Shown here: positions 31,660-43,439 of the stretch, piece after piece
Numbering within the stretch: position 1 is the first letter of the stretch
Layout: every line of letters begins with the position of its first letter
Source of the DNA: Neopestalotiopsis rosae
Taxonomy: Eukaryota > Ascomycota > Sordariomycetes > Amphisphaeriales > Sporocadaceae
Direction of reading: 5' to 3'
DNA length: 64,000 nucleotides
Assembly: GCA_023078685.1 (NCBI GenBank)
Contig: JALGAS010000001.1
Span: 7,130,001-7,194,000 of the forward strand
Program-made: the position numbers and the translations under genes
Notes under the pieces: model-generated
The model's database searches: none
Seen by the model: the letters and a program-made list of their open reading frames with translations, nothing else
What the model was told of the DNA's origin: nothing

Positions 31660-33025
31660 CTTGATGGCGAGTTTGTTTGGTTTGTTTGTGTTGAGGGTCG
31701 TATCGTGTAGTTCGCAGATAAAACGAGAGTCGAGCTTGTGTATTGTAAAGGGGGAGAGAAAGCACGGGTGCTGGTTGCTACAAGTACTTCGGGTGTGTCG
31801 CTTTGTGTCTTCGGCGTGTCTGGAAAACACAACCGAGATGGATGGTTTACGTGAGACGTTGAGTGTAAGTATCCAAGGTAGCTCAACCAGGTAGGCAGTG
31901 CATTCACTAATTCGACTTGGCAAGCAATCTCACGAATAATGAAAGCAGCAGGGCAAGCAATTTGCTGGGCAAGATTTGTAGCGAGGTTTCTTTCGCTTCG
32001 TATTTGGATAACAGGAATAGAAATTGGAATTTAGGGTGCCTGGAATCAAGGGGACAAGCAATCATACTATGAGAGAGAGCGTTGGTACGTTCTAGTTCTT
32101 GCTTTCTCCGGTTTTCACTGCTGGGAGGGCTGAAGAGATTCCCACTCGAGGTTCCAATCGTCGCTTCTGGACCTTGATGATCCTCTGCAGATTCTGGGCA
32201 TGTTCCCTGGTCTTTTTTGGGAGCATTGTAACAGATCCAGGCGAAACATGTGTTGATCAAGGCAGTCGAACGACGGATTCAAAGCCAGGGCGCCTATCGT
32301 TGGTCCGGATGCGCTGGAAAAAGAGTGGATTTTCGGATTTGTGCCTCGTATTCGAAACACACACAGCCACGATCGAGAACTGGAGGTTGGTACCTAGCCT
32401 GGTGGGGTGATGTCATCCCGTAGGCATTAAAACGGCTGCATTCCATTGTTGAATCGCATTGGCTCCATCGGGGGCTGCCTGCTAGCTCGGATTATCCCGC
32501 CTGCCGCAATCCGAAAAATTCAGTGCCCTCAATAGGTACATGGCTACCCGTCCACCTAATGTAGATATGTACTGGGCTGCTAGTACCTACTACAGTAGAT
32601 ACCAGACTATGCGACCCAGGCAGGCATGAATTGAATTGGACCCAACGCTGTCGTCTTTTGCCCAGCGTGGAGCCGGAATGATTGTTCATTGGAAGGCAAC
32701 CTAGCCACGACGCATAATGCTGGGCGTGATCGAGTATGAAGAATGCCCGTGAGCGTGGAGTGTTAAAGATGACATGAGAGAAGCGGATAAAACGCACAAA
32801 CTATAACGTTGGTGATGATCCGTTACTTCCCGATCATGGCTAGGTAAGAGAAATATCCCATCGTTGACCCTCAGTCGCGCATATATATATATGTAAAATG
32901 ATACTCCTGCAATGCCTTGGCCGTAGTTCCAGAGACTTGTTACCTCGCCATCCAAGACTAATTGGAATACTCGGTCTCGATTCTGGTCACATCGCCGCGA
33001 ATCATATTCAGACGATCCTGGGCGT
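31660..33025. other. Intergenic, no gene recognised
   Basis: 1.4 kb with only short frames. It contains an (AT)6 run at 32881-32892. Probably the CFEM promoter plus the 3' end of the methyltransferase gene. Confidence 0.5.
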
Positions 33026-34285
33026 CATTTATCTGAGCCGTGATTAAACTGCAGGTTTTTGGGCCCAAACAACGTAACTTTGTATCATGAGAGTCAGTAA
33101 CAATCATCCCCAATGATCTACTGATGGGAGACTTTTTGTGTACCTACCATCCCATGTACCAATGCTTTCGTATATCGTGAAGTTCTTTGGAGACCTCACT
33201 AACAAGATCTTCAATCTCTGCTGGATCCAGTCCAGCGAAGCCAAGCATCTTGCGATACGGTGCGAGCGCACTCAGCATGGCAGTGCCATTGTAGTACCCA
33301 ATCTTCTTCAGCCTCTTGTCCCTGGCCCAGGGGCTCGTTGGCGTAGGTATCTGAATGTCGTTTACGTTGGTGAATCCAACCTCGAGAAGATACTCCTTGG
33401 CCCTGCGGACTTTGGACATGTCGCGGCCCTGACTCAGAGCGCCGATCGTGATCAGATTCAACCAGCGTTCCATGGCGGACCCTCGATGCGAGCCGTCGGT
33501 GGAGAAGATCTCCCATATCCCGTCTTGCACCTCGATCCAGCCACCCGGGCTCATGTGGTTATAAGCCTTGCGAAATACCGTCTTGATGTCCGTGAAACAG
33601 GGTCCCATACTTCGAAGATGAACATAATCCAGCTGGTAGGTAAAAAGCCAGTCATGGGTTTCAGAATTCTCCAGGAAGAAGTGACAATTACTCGTTCTCG
33701 GCGCAGCCTGAATAAGACTCAGATCCGTTCCGACAACATCGCACGATGGATGCTGCTCTGCAAAGTCAATGGCCCAGATACCGGTACCGGTGCCAACGTC
33801 CAGAGCATTTCGCGGCTACTCAATCGGCGCCAATGCCAGTTTACCGTCGAGAATGATCTCGTAAAGCGCATGCTGAAAGTCTTGACGGTCTTGCTCTTCA
33901 CCGTCGTTGGGCAAGTTATACTCTGGAGCACTTAGAACACGGAGCGAGCTTGGCCATTCGTTGTCAAGCAAGGGGAACGCATACCTCCGGGCATGTATGC
34001 CTGGTATGTACGACCATCTTCGTCGTAGGAAATGAACCAGTCGTAGTTTGTCCACCCCCTTTCGCGTTCTCCGGGGCCCAGTATCCGGGACACCAATTGA
34101 GTGTCAGGCTCTAGATTCCAATTCGCGACATTGAAATTCGAATTCAAATGCGAATTCGAGAATGACTGCCGGGCTTCGAGGATTTGGGATGGAAGTAGTA
34201 ATGGCACTGCCGCGCTCGGACTCGGAGGCCCGGCTGATGCGCCGCCTGCAGTATGGCTCAACCGATGGCGAGGATCTTGCGACAT
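33026..34285 (-). pseudogene. LaeA-like SAM-dependent methyltransferase with one in-frame stop
   Basis: Exons 34285-33985, 33922-33148 and 33077-33026 form a 376-codon frame that is complete except for a TAG at 33816-33818. Intron 1 joins AYMPG to EYNLPNDGEEQDRQDFQH, a hallmark of this family. The TAG falls between LALAPIE and PRNALDVGTGTGIWAID, exactly before the SAM-binding motif I, at a position usually occupied by Lys, Asn or Gln. Everything after it (HLRSMGPCF, SPGGWIEVQD, and CYVVWAQ restored by intron 2) is well conserved. One substitution (AAG or CAG to TAG) therefore explains the defect. LaeA-like proteins act in secondary-metabolite and developmental control or methylate small molecules. 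As read, only a truncated 158-aa N-terminus would be made. A recent pseudogene or a sequence error are both possible. Confidence 0.78.
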
Positions 34286-35338
34286 GATGCGCACTGAGAA
34301 GTATGATTTTCGACGAGCGTAGACACGTTCGGCTTCTCGAGTCGAGGTTTCAATATCTTATGAATATCTTTTGGCCGTTTTATGCTCACAGTTTGTGTCA
34401 AAAGCAGCAGCGGTGAAATGCCAGCCTTATATGTGAATATGCTCACACATATGTAAGTTTCGGACCGCAAACCCGCCTTCTCGGCCCTGCATCTCGGCCT
34501 CGAAGGACTTGGTAATTTCTTGCGTGCTCAGGTAACGGATAATGTAGTTGGCGGGCGAGACCCAAGTGTATGGATCGATACCACCACGATTATGTCGAAT
34601 GATTTCACAGAGCATTGATTTCCGTGGCATAAATCAAGATCCCTGGCCATGTTGCATGGCTCATAATATTCATATTCGTTACGGGATGCCATACAATCAC
34701 ATGCTTGTGCTTAGAGAAGAGACTTCCGGTGCAGGTACGATCATCTTCAATAGCACGGGTTCTCGATTTAAGGAGATATTATGGAGTGGGGTATTTTCCA
34801 CGGCAACAAAAATTCATCTTTTGAACTGAAAATATGCTGATCAGAAAGGCTGATGGCTGGCAAACAAGCTGCACATTCTGGGTGTTCACAGTTTCATTTT
34901 GGGATCTCATCCCCGTCGCCAAGGTGCATGTGCAGGGTGCTCAGCGCCTACACCACAGTTCAAAATCCTTGCAAGATAAAGACAAGAACGGGGCATGTGG
35001 GCCATGCGTGCGTTGCAGTACGAATGATCATAATCCGGATCACCTATCCGGTTAAAGTACGCAACCAACTGCCTTATAATATTGATAGACTCTGCCGTTC
35101 GTCCTCCACATTTCCTTGGAGTGCAGCAAAGCGGGGGAATGTTTCGTCCTTACTGCCGTTACGGGATGCCAAAGCCTGCTGCAACCGGATATCTTTCGAT
35201 GTGGAGGATCCATCACGAACGAAAGGCAGGCTGCGTTAAGATCTAAACGTTTCCCCGGGAGACGCAACGCATTTCAACTTCAGTGCTTTTGGCATTGCTC
35301 TTTGAACAAAATAAGCCAATTACTGCCAGACAAGCAAG
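34286..35338. other. Divergent promoter region, no gene recognised
   Basis: Lies between the methyltransferase gene (minus) and the sulfotransferase-like gene (plus). Short frames only. Confidence 0.5.
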
Positions 35339-36278
35339 ATGGGTGGCACCGCATCGAAGCCGGATTATGCAAGGAAATTTGAAGTACTAGGAGCTGGATA
35401 CTCCAGGACTGGAACTTTGTCTCTCCAACTCGCTCTGGAAAAACTCCTCAACGGACCAGTAGTGCACGGCGCCACCGGTCTACTGACGCGACCAGAATGT
35501 TTGTCCCTCACGCGCCTCCCCCGAAAGGCGCACGCTCGTGGAAGTAGTTGTCGACTAACAGTCCGCGAGCCTGGATCAAGAACTGGGTTCTCATTACCCG
35601 AGCCAAAGCAGATGGCGACCGAGAGCTTAGCCTCAAACTCTTGAAGGAGAACATGGCGGGTTATGTCGGCGGCACGGACGTGCCTATCGTGTGCGTCGTG
35701 CCAGAGCTCGTTGAGCTGTATCCCGATGTGAAGGTCGTGCTCGTGACCCGGGATCCGGAAACCTGGTGGCGCAGTTTTGGTAATATCCTCGACATGTCTA
35801 CAGCGTGGTACATCCCGGTCTTGACCGCTATATCGCCCACCCTGAGGTGGTGGACTCCATTCAACGTCGAGTGGAAGAGAAATGCAAGCGATTTGATACG
35901 CGAGGCTGGTGGACAGCCGGGCGTCTATGGTCCACGTATGTACTACAAAATTTTCAGCAGCGATACCACCAACTGACTGCAACAGAGCTCTTGATTGCCC
36001 ACGAAGAGATGGTCAGACGCACAGTCCCACCAGAGCGCCTCTTGGTCATGAAGTTGAGTGATGGCTGGGAGCCTCTGTGCAAGTTTCTCGGGAAGCCGGT
36101 CCCCGACGAGCCTTTCCCACGTGTCAATGATATTTCCGCAGCCGAAAAAGTGTCTTCAGGAGTGGTGCAACGGTTATTAGGGATGTGGGTAGCGGCCTTT
36201 TCAGTCGTCGGCTGCGGTGCTTATCTTGCTTTCAAAATTCATTCTATAGCTGCAAATGGAGGTCCCATGAATGGTTGA
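35339..36278 (+). CDS. Sulfotransferase-like P-loop protein (Sulfotransfer_4 type)
   Basis: Exons 35339-35498, 35570-35935 and 35986-36278 give 272 aa. After MGGTASKPD, the strand-loop VLGAGYSRTGTLSLQLALEKLL binds the phosphosulfate donor in relatives (GxxRTGTxS). Further landmarks are GPVVHGATGLL, the VPELVELYPDVKVVLVTRDPETWW segment with its RDP/W pair, and the C-terminal RLLVMKLSDGWEPLC and GKPVPDEPFPRVND, all diagnostic of this fungal family. A hydrophobic C-terminal helix (GMWVAAFSVVGCGAYLAF) suggests membrane anchoring. The first intron was placed using a weak donor (GTTTGT) and branch site CTAAC, and the second is clear (GTATGT...CAACAG). Substrates are unknown for most members. Confidence 0.78.
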
Positions 36279-36627
36279 CCTAGAAGAGTCTGCAATTGCC
36301 TGGACGGCAATGGTCTACACATTCAGGTGTAAAAATGGGTTTCACATCAGAAAAGCAATCCGGAAACCGGCCTACATAACAAACATACGATCATAGTGAT
36401 GGGGACGCGCAAAAATGCAACATGTCTTCCCGAACTAGCTTAAAAGCCAGCATGTCTCACAGTAAAGGTATTAAATGTGTATGAGCTCATCAAATGAATG
36501 AGAAATTTAATTCTGAATATAGTCCTATAATTGAAAACAAGGGGTATTGGTATCTCCGCAGACAGGAAACTGCATAAATCGCTTTCTACATGAATGTTAT
36601 ACATAGTCCCAGCCAAGAGGCAACACC
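36279..36627. other. Intergenic between convergent genes
   Basis: 3' ends only. Nothing else seen. Confidence 0.5.
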
Positions 36628-38198
36628 TCAGGGCTTATTAGTAAATATCGTGCTCACGGGGCTCTTGCCCGGCGCGCCAAACGTCCCTGCGCTCTCCCGG
36701 CTCCACCTGTCGCGGCCGGAGTCGGGCTTGAGGTAGTAGGAGGCAACGTGAAGCTTTGCCGACCGCGGGGTCTTGGGCACGTCGGGCAGGGGCCGATCCA
36801 TGGGCACGGCGGGAACCGTGAGACCGTTGGGCCACTTGCCCCGGGCAAAGCTTTCCCAGTCGCCCGAGTACCGGCCGGACGAGGCCGTCTGCATTGAGGC
36901 CGCGCTTCGCGTCCATCTGGTGAAGGACGATGGCGCGATCGATGATCTCGTTTTCTGGGATCGTGCGCTGCCTCTTCTCGACGCCTTGGACATCCAGCTC
37001 CAAGTTGTCGAGGGGCCTCTCGCGTTGCCACTCAACTCTGCAGCAAGCTCTTCGGCCCCCAGTTCAGCCGGATTCTCTTTGGCGCCGAGGCGCGTGCTCA
37101 ATGCTAATTCAGGTATCACTGGTGCTGTGCCGGGAAGCTCAGCCGCTGATTGCAGCGGCAGGACGATTGAGTCTACACTTGAAGTGCTGATCCGTCGACT
37201 GTCCGAGAAGCCACCTCCTCCGAGCCACGGCTTGTATCGATAGGGTTGTAGGCGAGCTGCCTTGTCATGTCTTTTACGGCGACTCCGACGCATGAAGATA
37301 ACCGAGGATATAACAAGCACAATCACAATCAGGATACTTGATAGCGTAATGGCGGCCACACTACCTGGGTTCAGTGATCCATTGGACTCACTGTCCGAAG
37401 CTTGGGCGGTTGTAGTTGTGGCTTGGGTAGTTGTCACCAACGACACGGATCCTCCTCCTGGCGACCCGGCGGAACTGATGACAGAGTTTGAACTCGTTCC
37501 ATCTTCAGTTGTGTCCAAAGCAGATGTCTCCTCACGAGAGACTGCCGATGGTCGTACTGTTATGGTTGAAAAGCTTGCTATCGATGTCGATACCGACGAT
37601 GTTTGAGCTGCTGTGACAGCGGTCGAATCTGTTGTAGCACCAGCCAGTACCAGACCGGGAGTCAATGGATGGGTTTCTAGTATGCTCAAGTCCTCTTCTC
37701 GAAATCGGATCTGCAAGGCTGGACCTGCTGTGACAATGACATTGCCAGAGGATGGTGTTGCTGCTTCTTGCGTGAAGCCCCAGACCCCTCCGCGAAAATC
37801 AGTCGTGTCGGTTGTACAGGTATGACCGCTAATGTGAAGACAATTGATCAATATTAACACGATTCAAACCTCTCTTCTCGTTCGTCGTACCTTGGCACGC
37901 AGTACACTGCAGTCTCCCCATTGACAATTGGGGGAAATCCCTCGGCTGTCCTTGTCTTTGTGATTTCACAACTTGGTCCAACTTCAAACCCACTTGGACA
38001 TATGGCGGGAGAATAGTATTGGAATCCTTTATCTTTGAGATTGGCAGCCCATGACGGAGGATCACAGGACGACGGCCCGTCTGTCGGAAAGGGTGGGAAC
38101 TGAGATGGCACTTTCGTGGTCGTGAGGAGCCATGAGATAGAGCATGGAGGCGTAAAGATTGTAGTGAGTGGCGCGAGAGGCGCCGTCGGTGTAGACAT
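36628..38198 (-). CDS. Single-pass plasma-membrane surface protein, fungal-specific
   Basis: Exon 1 (38198-37891) and exon 2 (37828-36628) give 502 aa. The start MSTPTAPLAPLTTIFTPPCS is the typical N-terminus of a large family of fungal surface proteins. An ectodomain with about eight Cys (CDPPSW, AICPSGFEVGPSC, VYCVPSGHTCTT) continues with PLTPGL, a Ser/Thr-rich stalk, and one transmembrane helix (VAAITLSSILIVIVLVISSVIF) followed by RRSRRKR. The long cytosolic tail is Ser/Pro-rich with proline motifs (RPLPDVPKTPRSAK) that could bind SH3 domains. I infer a cell-wall or environmental sensor. No enzymatic domain. The 60-bp intron is needed to join the two halves of the ectodomain. Confidence 0.72.
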
Positions 38199-39391
38199 GA
38201 TCGATTGGAAAGGCAGCGCGCCTTGAACGCCAAGGAGATCATCCACCACTGGATGACAAAGACCGTCGAGAGGAATGAATATATCCAAATCACCAAAGCT
38301 GGAGACAGAGGCGCCGGAGGGCTGGCCGCGGGAGTGGCGACCGACACCATTTTTTAAGGTTATGGAACATGATAGCTTGTTTTGACAGCCCTAGTGTTTT
38401 ACCAGGTAGATCACGCAGATCGGGTCCCATGTCTCCGGATGGAATCGGTGTTTTGAAAGCTGAGCGACAGGGCCGCCGACAGCCCCGCACCCCGGCGGTG
38501 ATCAAACTAGAGGAAGCGCTGAGACCTCTTTTCATTCGTGTGTTTTCCAGCTTGCCGCGCGAGGCACACACAAGAGTTCGGATGATGGATAACAGAAGCC
38601 CTATATGAGCAGTCGCGATCCTTCTGTTGCAATCCGTATGTACGCCCCTTGTCGGGTGTGGGAGACCACCTGCGTCAATGCGGTCGGATCCCATGCGGGG
38701 GAACCACAAGTTCGCGGAGGTGCGCGGGCCTCAGACACAGCGGCCGGGGCAAGAGTACGGAAACGGATGCCCCGCGGTCAAAGCTGTCGGCCTCCATGCA
38801 GGAACAAATTTTTCTAAGACGAACAAAATGGTGCCCATGCCGTACAGATGACTTCCAAATATCGCAGCGCTTGCCCGAAAGCATGTGGGTCGAAGCATTT
38901 CGTTTGGACCCTGAGTATTCATGGCTCGGATGACGTCGGTGAGCGAGCTGTCAGCCGGACTTGACATTTTCAAGTCCGAGGGTGCTCTGATGATGGGGAC
39001 GCCAGTACTGAGATATGTAGGCGAATGCCGTTTGCATATGTCGGAAGCAAGTTATCGCAAGAGGTTCGCTTAGACCTCGACAACAATGACAGCGCACGTG
39101 TTTGCGCTCGAGTACCTGCATATCGTCTGTGGGAGCTCGCAAAAGATGCAGGACCACGAATCGGCGGTATTGCAGCCTCCGAAGTTGGTATGCAGAAATG
39201 TCCAGTATTCAAGGCGTGGAGACAACTCGAGTCGGACAAGATATACAAGATTGGAAGAACAGGCACCTTCCGTTATGCCCAGACACTTGTTTGAGATGGC
39301 TGCATCTGTCGATCTGAACTATGAGACGACGGGGAATTGCTTGTACATGCGTCTGGTGCGTCTGGCTTCTCGAAATATCATCCCTCCTGTC
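38199..39391. other. Intergenic, no gene recognised
   Basis: Holds the surface-protein promoter and the 3' side of the 360-aa gene. Many overlapping short frames on both strands reflect GC-rich sequence rather than genes. Confidence 0.5.
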
Positions 39392-40474
39392 TCATGGATT
39401 GTTTTGTTTTGAACACCTCATCATGTATTCCCGCGTAAACATGTGCGGGCCTACGCGTGATGGATGGCACGATGGGCCTCGTTCGATGCACATACCCAAT
39501 TTATCAGCTTCGGGATGGAAAGAATTCCCTTCTTTCACGAGACCTTTGTCAGTGATTCGAAAGTTAAGGGCCAAAAGGTCGTTTTCGGATAGCTTTTCTG
39601 GATCAAGTCTCGGAAATCCCAGGGTTCTGCACATGCTCAAGACTCTCTGCCAATCATCCAACCTGGGATACCGGTTCTTGTCTTCCGATTTTCTGAAATG
39701 GCGAACACGTTCAATGACAATGTAGTTGACCATGTTTGCAGTTTGACTCCACGTGTAATATCTTGCAAGTTCCAGCAACACGACAAGAAACCTAGGTGTA
39801 TGCAATGGCAGCCTAACAAACTTGGAGCCCTGCGAATTCTCATCTTCTCCCCAATGCATGAGTATAGTACTTCTGAGTTGTTGATCCTCAGGAATGGTGC
39901 TTGGAATCTGCGAAGCAGGAGGAGTCGGTGGCTGTGTGGCAGGCGACGGGGTAACCTGCCCAGGACTGAGGAAGCATTCTTCAAACTCCACATCCGAGTA
40001 GACAGACTCCGCATCGGAGTCTGCTAATACTTCAGCATATTGTCGAGCAGCCAGCTCTGCGTGTAGCTTCTGCAGATGCCTTGTGAGCTCGCTGCACCGT
40101 CCAAGCAAGTGGTCGGTGGAAAGCTGTGAGAGCGCGTCGTTTGGAATATAGGTGGATGAAAGCGGCATTTCCTCTAGTTTCCCGTGACATATGGCATCAA
40201 TGTATCGTGCGAGGGACTCCTTCTGCCATTTCATAGAATGCGAGAACGCGGTAAAGTACTTGTGCCACATTGCAGTACCGACTGCCTCGCGGCCATATCG
40301 CAGTACAAACAGGCGCTGAAAGACATCCTTGTCAAAATCGTCAGACCGTTCATAGCTTACCCAGCGCCTTCTCAGCTTGCCGATATTGCTCTCCCGGCAG
40401 CCGGCACAGTAGTCAGTCTCGTTGCAAGAGCGACACCTGGAGACGGGCAGTTTGAGGATCGCGGTTTGCGACAT
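39392..40474 (-). CDS. Uncharacterised 360-aa protein with CxxC pair
   Basis: An intronless frame runs from ATG 40474 to TGA 39392. Near the N-terminus a C-X2-C-X5-C-X2-C group (CRSCNETDYCAGC) could form a small zinc knuckle. A helical region (about 30-150) follows, then an acidic Ser/Asp segment (DSDAESVYSDVEFEE), a Pro-rich linker (TPSPATQPPTPPAS) and a more conserved-looking C-terminal part (about 235-340). I do not recognise the family. Length, codon use and absence of stops support a real gene. Cytosolic or nuclear; no signal peptide or membrane helix. Confidence 0.65.
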   Translation of the reverse strand: MSQTAILKLPVSRCRSCNETDYCAGCRESNIGKLRRRWVSYERSDDFDKDVFQRLFVLRYGREAVGTAMWHKYFTAFSHSMKWQKESLARYIDAICHGKLEEMPLSSTYIPNDALSQLSTDHLLGRCSELTRHLQKLHAELAARQYAEVLADSDAESVYSDVEFEECFLSPGQVTPSPATQPPTPPASQIPSTIPEDQQLRSTILMHWGEDENSQGSKFVRLPLHTPRFLVVLLELARYYTWSQTANMVNYIVIERVRHFRKSEDKNRYPRLDDWQRVLSMCRTLGFPRLDPEKLSENDLLALNFRITDKGLVKEGNSFHPEADKLGMCIERGPSCHPSRVGPHMFTREYMMRCSKQNNP

Positions 40475-41284
40475 TGGTGGCCACTCTGGGTCTCAGGTAG
40501 TGATGAAATGGAGTGGCACCAGATTGGGTTTACTGAATCTTCTTGCCGGTGAAGCCAAAACCAGCAATGCAACAGATAGGGATAGTTCCAATTGTCTGTC
40601 AGAATGATGTCTTGGTGCGAGAGTTGCCAGAATTAAGCCTACCCGTCTGAGCGTTGCTTTCTGTTGAGATTTCCAGTCGTGGTAGCAACGCAACCACTTC
40701 TGTAAAGCAGTAGGTAAACAAACGGTTCAGACAGTGCGGGTGCGTCGGGCAGCTGAACTAATGTGGGCGGACTCCCTATCAATTTGTTAAGCTTCGCCCA
40801 TGTAGATGGTCAGAGAAACAACTTGAGGGTCCTAGTCAGTTAACAAAGAAACACTGCGTAAAACACTGCTCTTCTCCATATTCTATAGCTCCATATTCTA
40901 TAGATAGAATATGAAGCAGCTGATACTCGACCCCAGAACCAAAATATCCGTGCAATGATTTGCCCGCACTGTTGATCACCACAATGCCCCATAACAATGG
41001 TTGCCCTGTAAATAATACGCCACATCTGATTGCACAAATATACCCATGTATAAAGCACGCGATCAAGTATTACAGAACCGCACATTGATTTTGGTAGCAG
41101 GCTCCTCTTCTACAGACGAAGCTCAACGTATTCATGAACCCCAACAAGCTATATCGCTGAAGTATTAGGCCTGTTTTCGGGATAAACTGGACTTGAGAAT
41201 TATAATGCCAACCATGGCCCGCGCGGCTACAATGGCTGCCTTGTTCACCTGACATGGCTGCTTTAATTCCACAAGTAGCTATTC
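40475..41284. other. Intergenic with a short tandem/inverted repeat
   Basis: No gene. It contains the repeat at 40874-40916 described separately. Confidence 0.5.
40874..40916. repeat. 15-bp tandem duplication with hairpin
   Basis: CTCCATATTCTATAG occurs twice in tandem (40874-40888, 40889-40903). The second copy forms a perfect 10-bp inverted repeat, CATATTCTAT-AG-ATAGAATATG, ending at 40913. Possibly transcript-end structure or slippage. Confidence 0.7.
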
Positions 41285-42640
41285 TCACCGACCAAGATTC
41301 CCTACTACACTGCCCACCATGACTGCCACTTCACGATCCCAACCTGATCTCTCGGCGTCCGACTTGGCAGATTTACCCTTGTTTGCAGTCACAGTGCTAG
41401 GCGGCTGGCTACCTTTGATTACGCATTCCCTGATGGCGTCTCCCACCGCACTGCGATTGCTCTTGAGTGTGCGTGCAGACACTCCACCGCGATTCACAAT
41501 CTCAACAACTCTCGTAGACAGGCTACTCGCCATAGACCGCCAAAAGTATGATGGCAGAGACCCAGTCTCCAGGTATGCAAGCAGTGGTTGGAGAAGGTTC
41601 GTAGGCTCGACGTGGCTCTTCGACTTCGGTATTAGAGGATGTAGTGGCGCTTTTGTCGTATCGAGTATGATCTCCAAAGCCACAATGTTTTGGCATCTTG
41701 CCGACACTTCGGCTAATGTGCGATCCAATGTAGGCAAAGTGGCCAATGAGCGGGCAACTGAAGTTATTGAGCTTTGCAGAGCATTGCGCAAGTAGGTCTC
41801 TAAAGCCTGCAGCAGGAGCAGCGGTGTCCATTTGTCGGCCTTGATACCGGACGTGGGCGATATGAGGTAGAGCGCCGTCATGGCGGATAGTGTCCGGGCC
41901 TTGGTCTCTTCGCTTTGCGCAAACGTTGCGGTTCCGGTCGCGGAGCCTATGGCGAATTCGCGAACGATTTGCTCCGATGTTGTTCTGACTGATCGCTCAA
42001 TGGGCGCGATGATGCTGTCTTGCAAACTCTTGATCGCATTAATCTTGTCGAGGCCATGTCCTTCTTCGCCTGGCGCTTTGTGGTCGAGGACTTCGCGGAG
42101 TGATAATATCGTATGCGCACATCTGACCAGTGCTCTGTGATCCTCTCTCTTGCCAGCGGATACCGAAGCAGAGCTGGAGATCTCTGAGTGTTGCACCTCA
42201 AGCTGCCGGCCCAGCTGTAGGCAGCGCCCGACTGCTCTCCCCAGCTTCAGGGTCTCCCAAAGACGGGAAGCAACCTGCCTGACCTCGTCCGCCTCGGCAT
42301 GCTTCTGTATGACTTCCTTCTCAAGCTGTTTATAGCTGTCATTCAAGCTCTTGACTTGATGATCGATCTCTGATATGATCTTAGTGCTCGATTCCGTCTG
42401 GTCTTTCGTGTGCGACAGGAGCGGGATTGCAGATCTTGTCGTGAGCGAGTCTATGTGGGAATCTATTTCTTGCGCGTCGAAGAGGACCTTAGACAGCGGC
42501 GTCGACAGGTCTAGCGTAGCATCATTGGCATTATTCGTGGCGAGAACAAGGGTGTTGGCAAAGGCAGAGGGTCGGAATTGAGGGTCGAGGAAAGTCTCGT
42601 AGTCGATGTAGGAAGGTTCCTCTTCAGCATTAGACGCCAT
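41285..42640 (-). CDS. COG5: Conserved oligomeric Golgi complex subunit 5
   Basis: An intronless frame of 451 aa runs from ATG 42640 to TGA 41285. It begins MASNAEEEPSYIDYETFLDPQFRPSAFAN, the expected COG5 start. A coiled-coil N-terminal half (about 55-135: QEIDSHIDSL, NDSYKQLEKEVIQKHAEADEV) precedes the helical-bundle region with RCLQLGRQLEVQ and the LATLPTLDRTLAEV segment. COG5 is in lobe B of the eight-subunit COG tether, which captures retrograde vesicles at the Golgi and so maintains glycosyltransferases. The length is normal for filamentous ascomycetes. First gene of the conserved block that extends to about 49 kb. Confidence 0.88.
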   Translation of the reverse strand: MASNAEEEPSYIDYETFLDPQFRPSAFANTLVLATNNANDATLDLSTPLSKVLFDAQEIDSHIDSLTTRSAIPLLSHTKDQTESSTKIISEIDHQVKSLNDSYKQLEKEVIQKHAEADEVRQVASRLWETLKLGRAVGRCLQLGRQLEVQHSEISSSASVSAGKREDHRALVRCAHTILSLREVLDHKAPGEEGHGLDKINAIKSLQDSIIAPIERSVRTTSEQIVREFAIGSATGTATFAQSEETKARTLSAMTALYLISPTSGIKADKWTPLLLLQALETYLRNALQSSITSVARSLATLPTLDRTLAEVSARCQNIVALEIILDTTKAPLHPLIPKSKSHVEPTNLLQPLLAYLETGSLPSYFWRSMASSLSTRVVEIVNRGGVSARTLKSNRSAVGDAIRECVIKGSQPPSTVTANKGKSAKSDAERSGWDREVAVMVGSVVGNLGR

Positions 42641-43439
42641 TGCCGTCTCTAGCTGCGCGCAAAACCGCAAGACTGGAAAGACAATTGGTCACCAAAGGTA
42701 GAGAACGGGAGTTGGTAGAATTCATGTTCTGAACACTAGTTCTCAATGTCCCCAATCGCAATTAGCTGTCCACTGCAACGAGCCTGGCTTGAGCCGCAAC
42801 TCGAGCGGGTGCTCCCGTGCCCCACGTTGTGACTCTCATCCACTGCAACCCCCCTAAGGCAACAGTGCCTGGCACTTGACGCCAGGTATGCTGAGAACCT
42901 GGTGTTTCTCTTACTGATGTTGAATGCACCCATTCGATGGTGTTCTTTCAATACTCCGAAAGCCAAACATGATTTTTCTGGACCAAAATCAACAATATGA
43001 CTCATTCCTACTGTATCGTTCTTGCCGGGACCTTACTGGTGCGATGTGCTGGAAGTCACTTGGAAGCTGTTCACCTAACATACAATATGGTCTTGGAGGG
43101 CGTGGTCATGAAGTGGTGGTGAAAAGATGCCAACATTAATTTTTCAATCCCTGAGGATATTGTGCAGAAATATGCGTACAATACGTAATGATTTCGCCAT
43201 GTAGGACACTTGTATCATTCCTGGCGGCCCTAACGATCATTACAATTGTGACATACTCAATTGTACTTATTCTGGTGAGAGACGGCCACAGCATCACAGC
43301 GTGCAAATACCGTACGCCGCCAAGCACTTTCACATACTTGGGTATTGAATGCCACCAGATCGCTAGCCTCCATCTTTTCACAGTAGCCAAGATGTTCGAA
43401 TGCCCAATGCAAGATCAGGCTTGTGAAAACGTAGGACAT
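42641..43439. other. Intergenic, no gene recognised
   Basis: COG5 promoter and the 3' side of RMI1 (same strand). Short frames only. Confidence 0.5.

Noticed and set aside
33932..34055. One-base frameshift between AYMPGG and YAFPLL in the methyltransferase gene
   Set aside because: A normal 62-bp intron (33923-33984) joins AYMPG to EYNLPND and restores the family motif, so only the TAG is a defect.
36638..37606. Several long frames on both strands overlapping the surface-protein gene
   Set aside because: They are GC-rich shadows; only the minus-strand frame has a transmembrane helix, family start and consistent splice.
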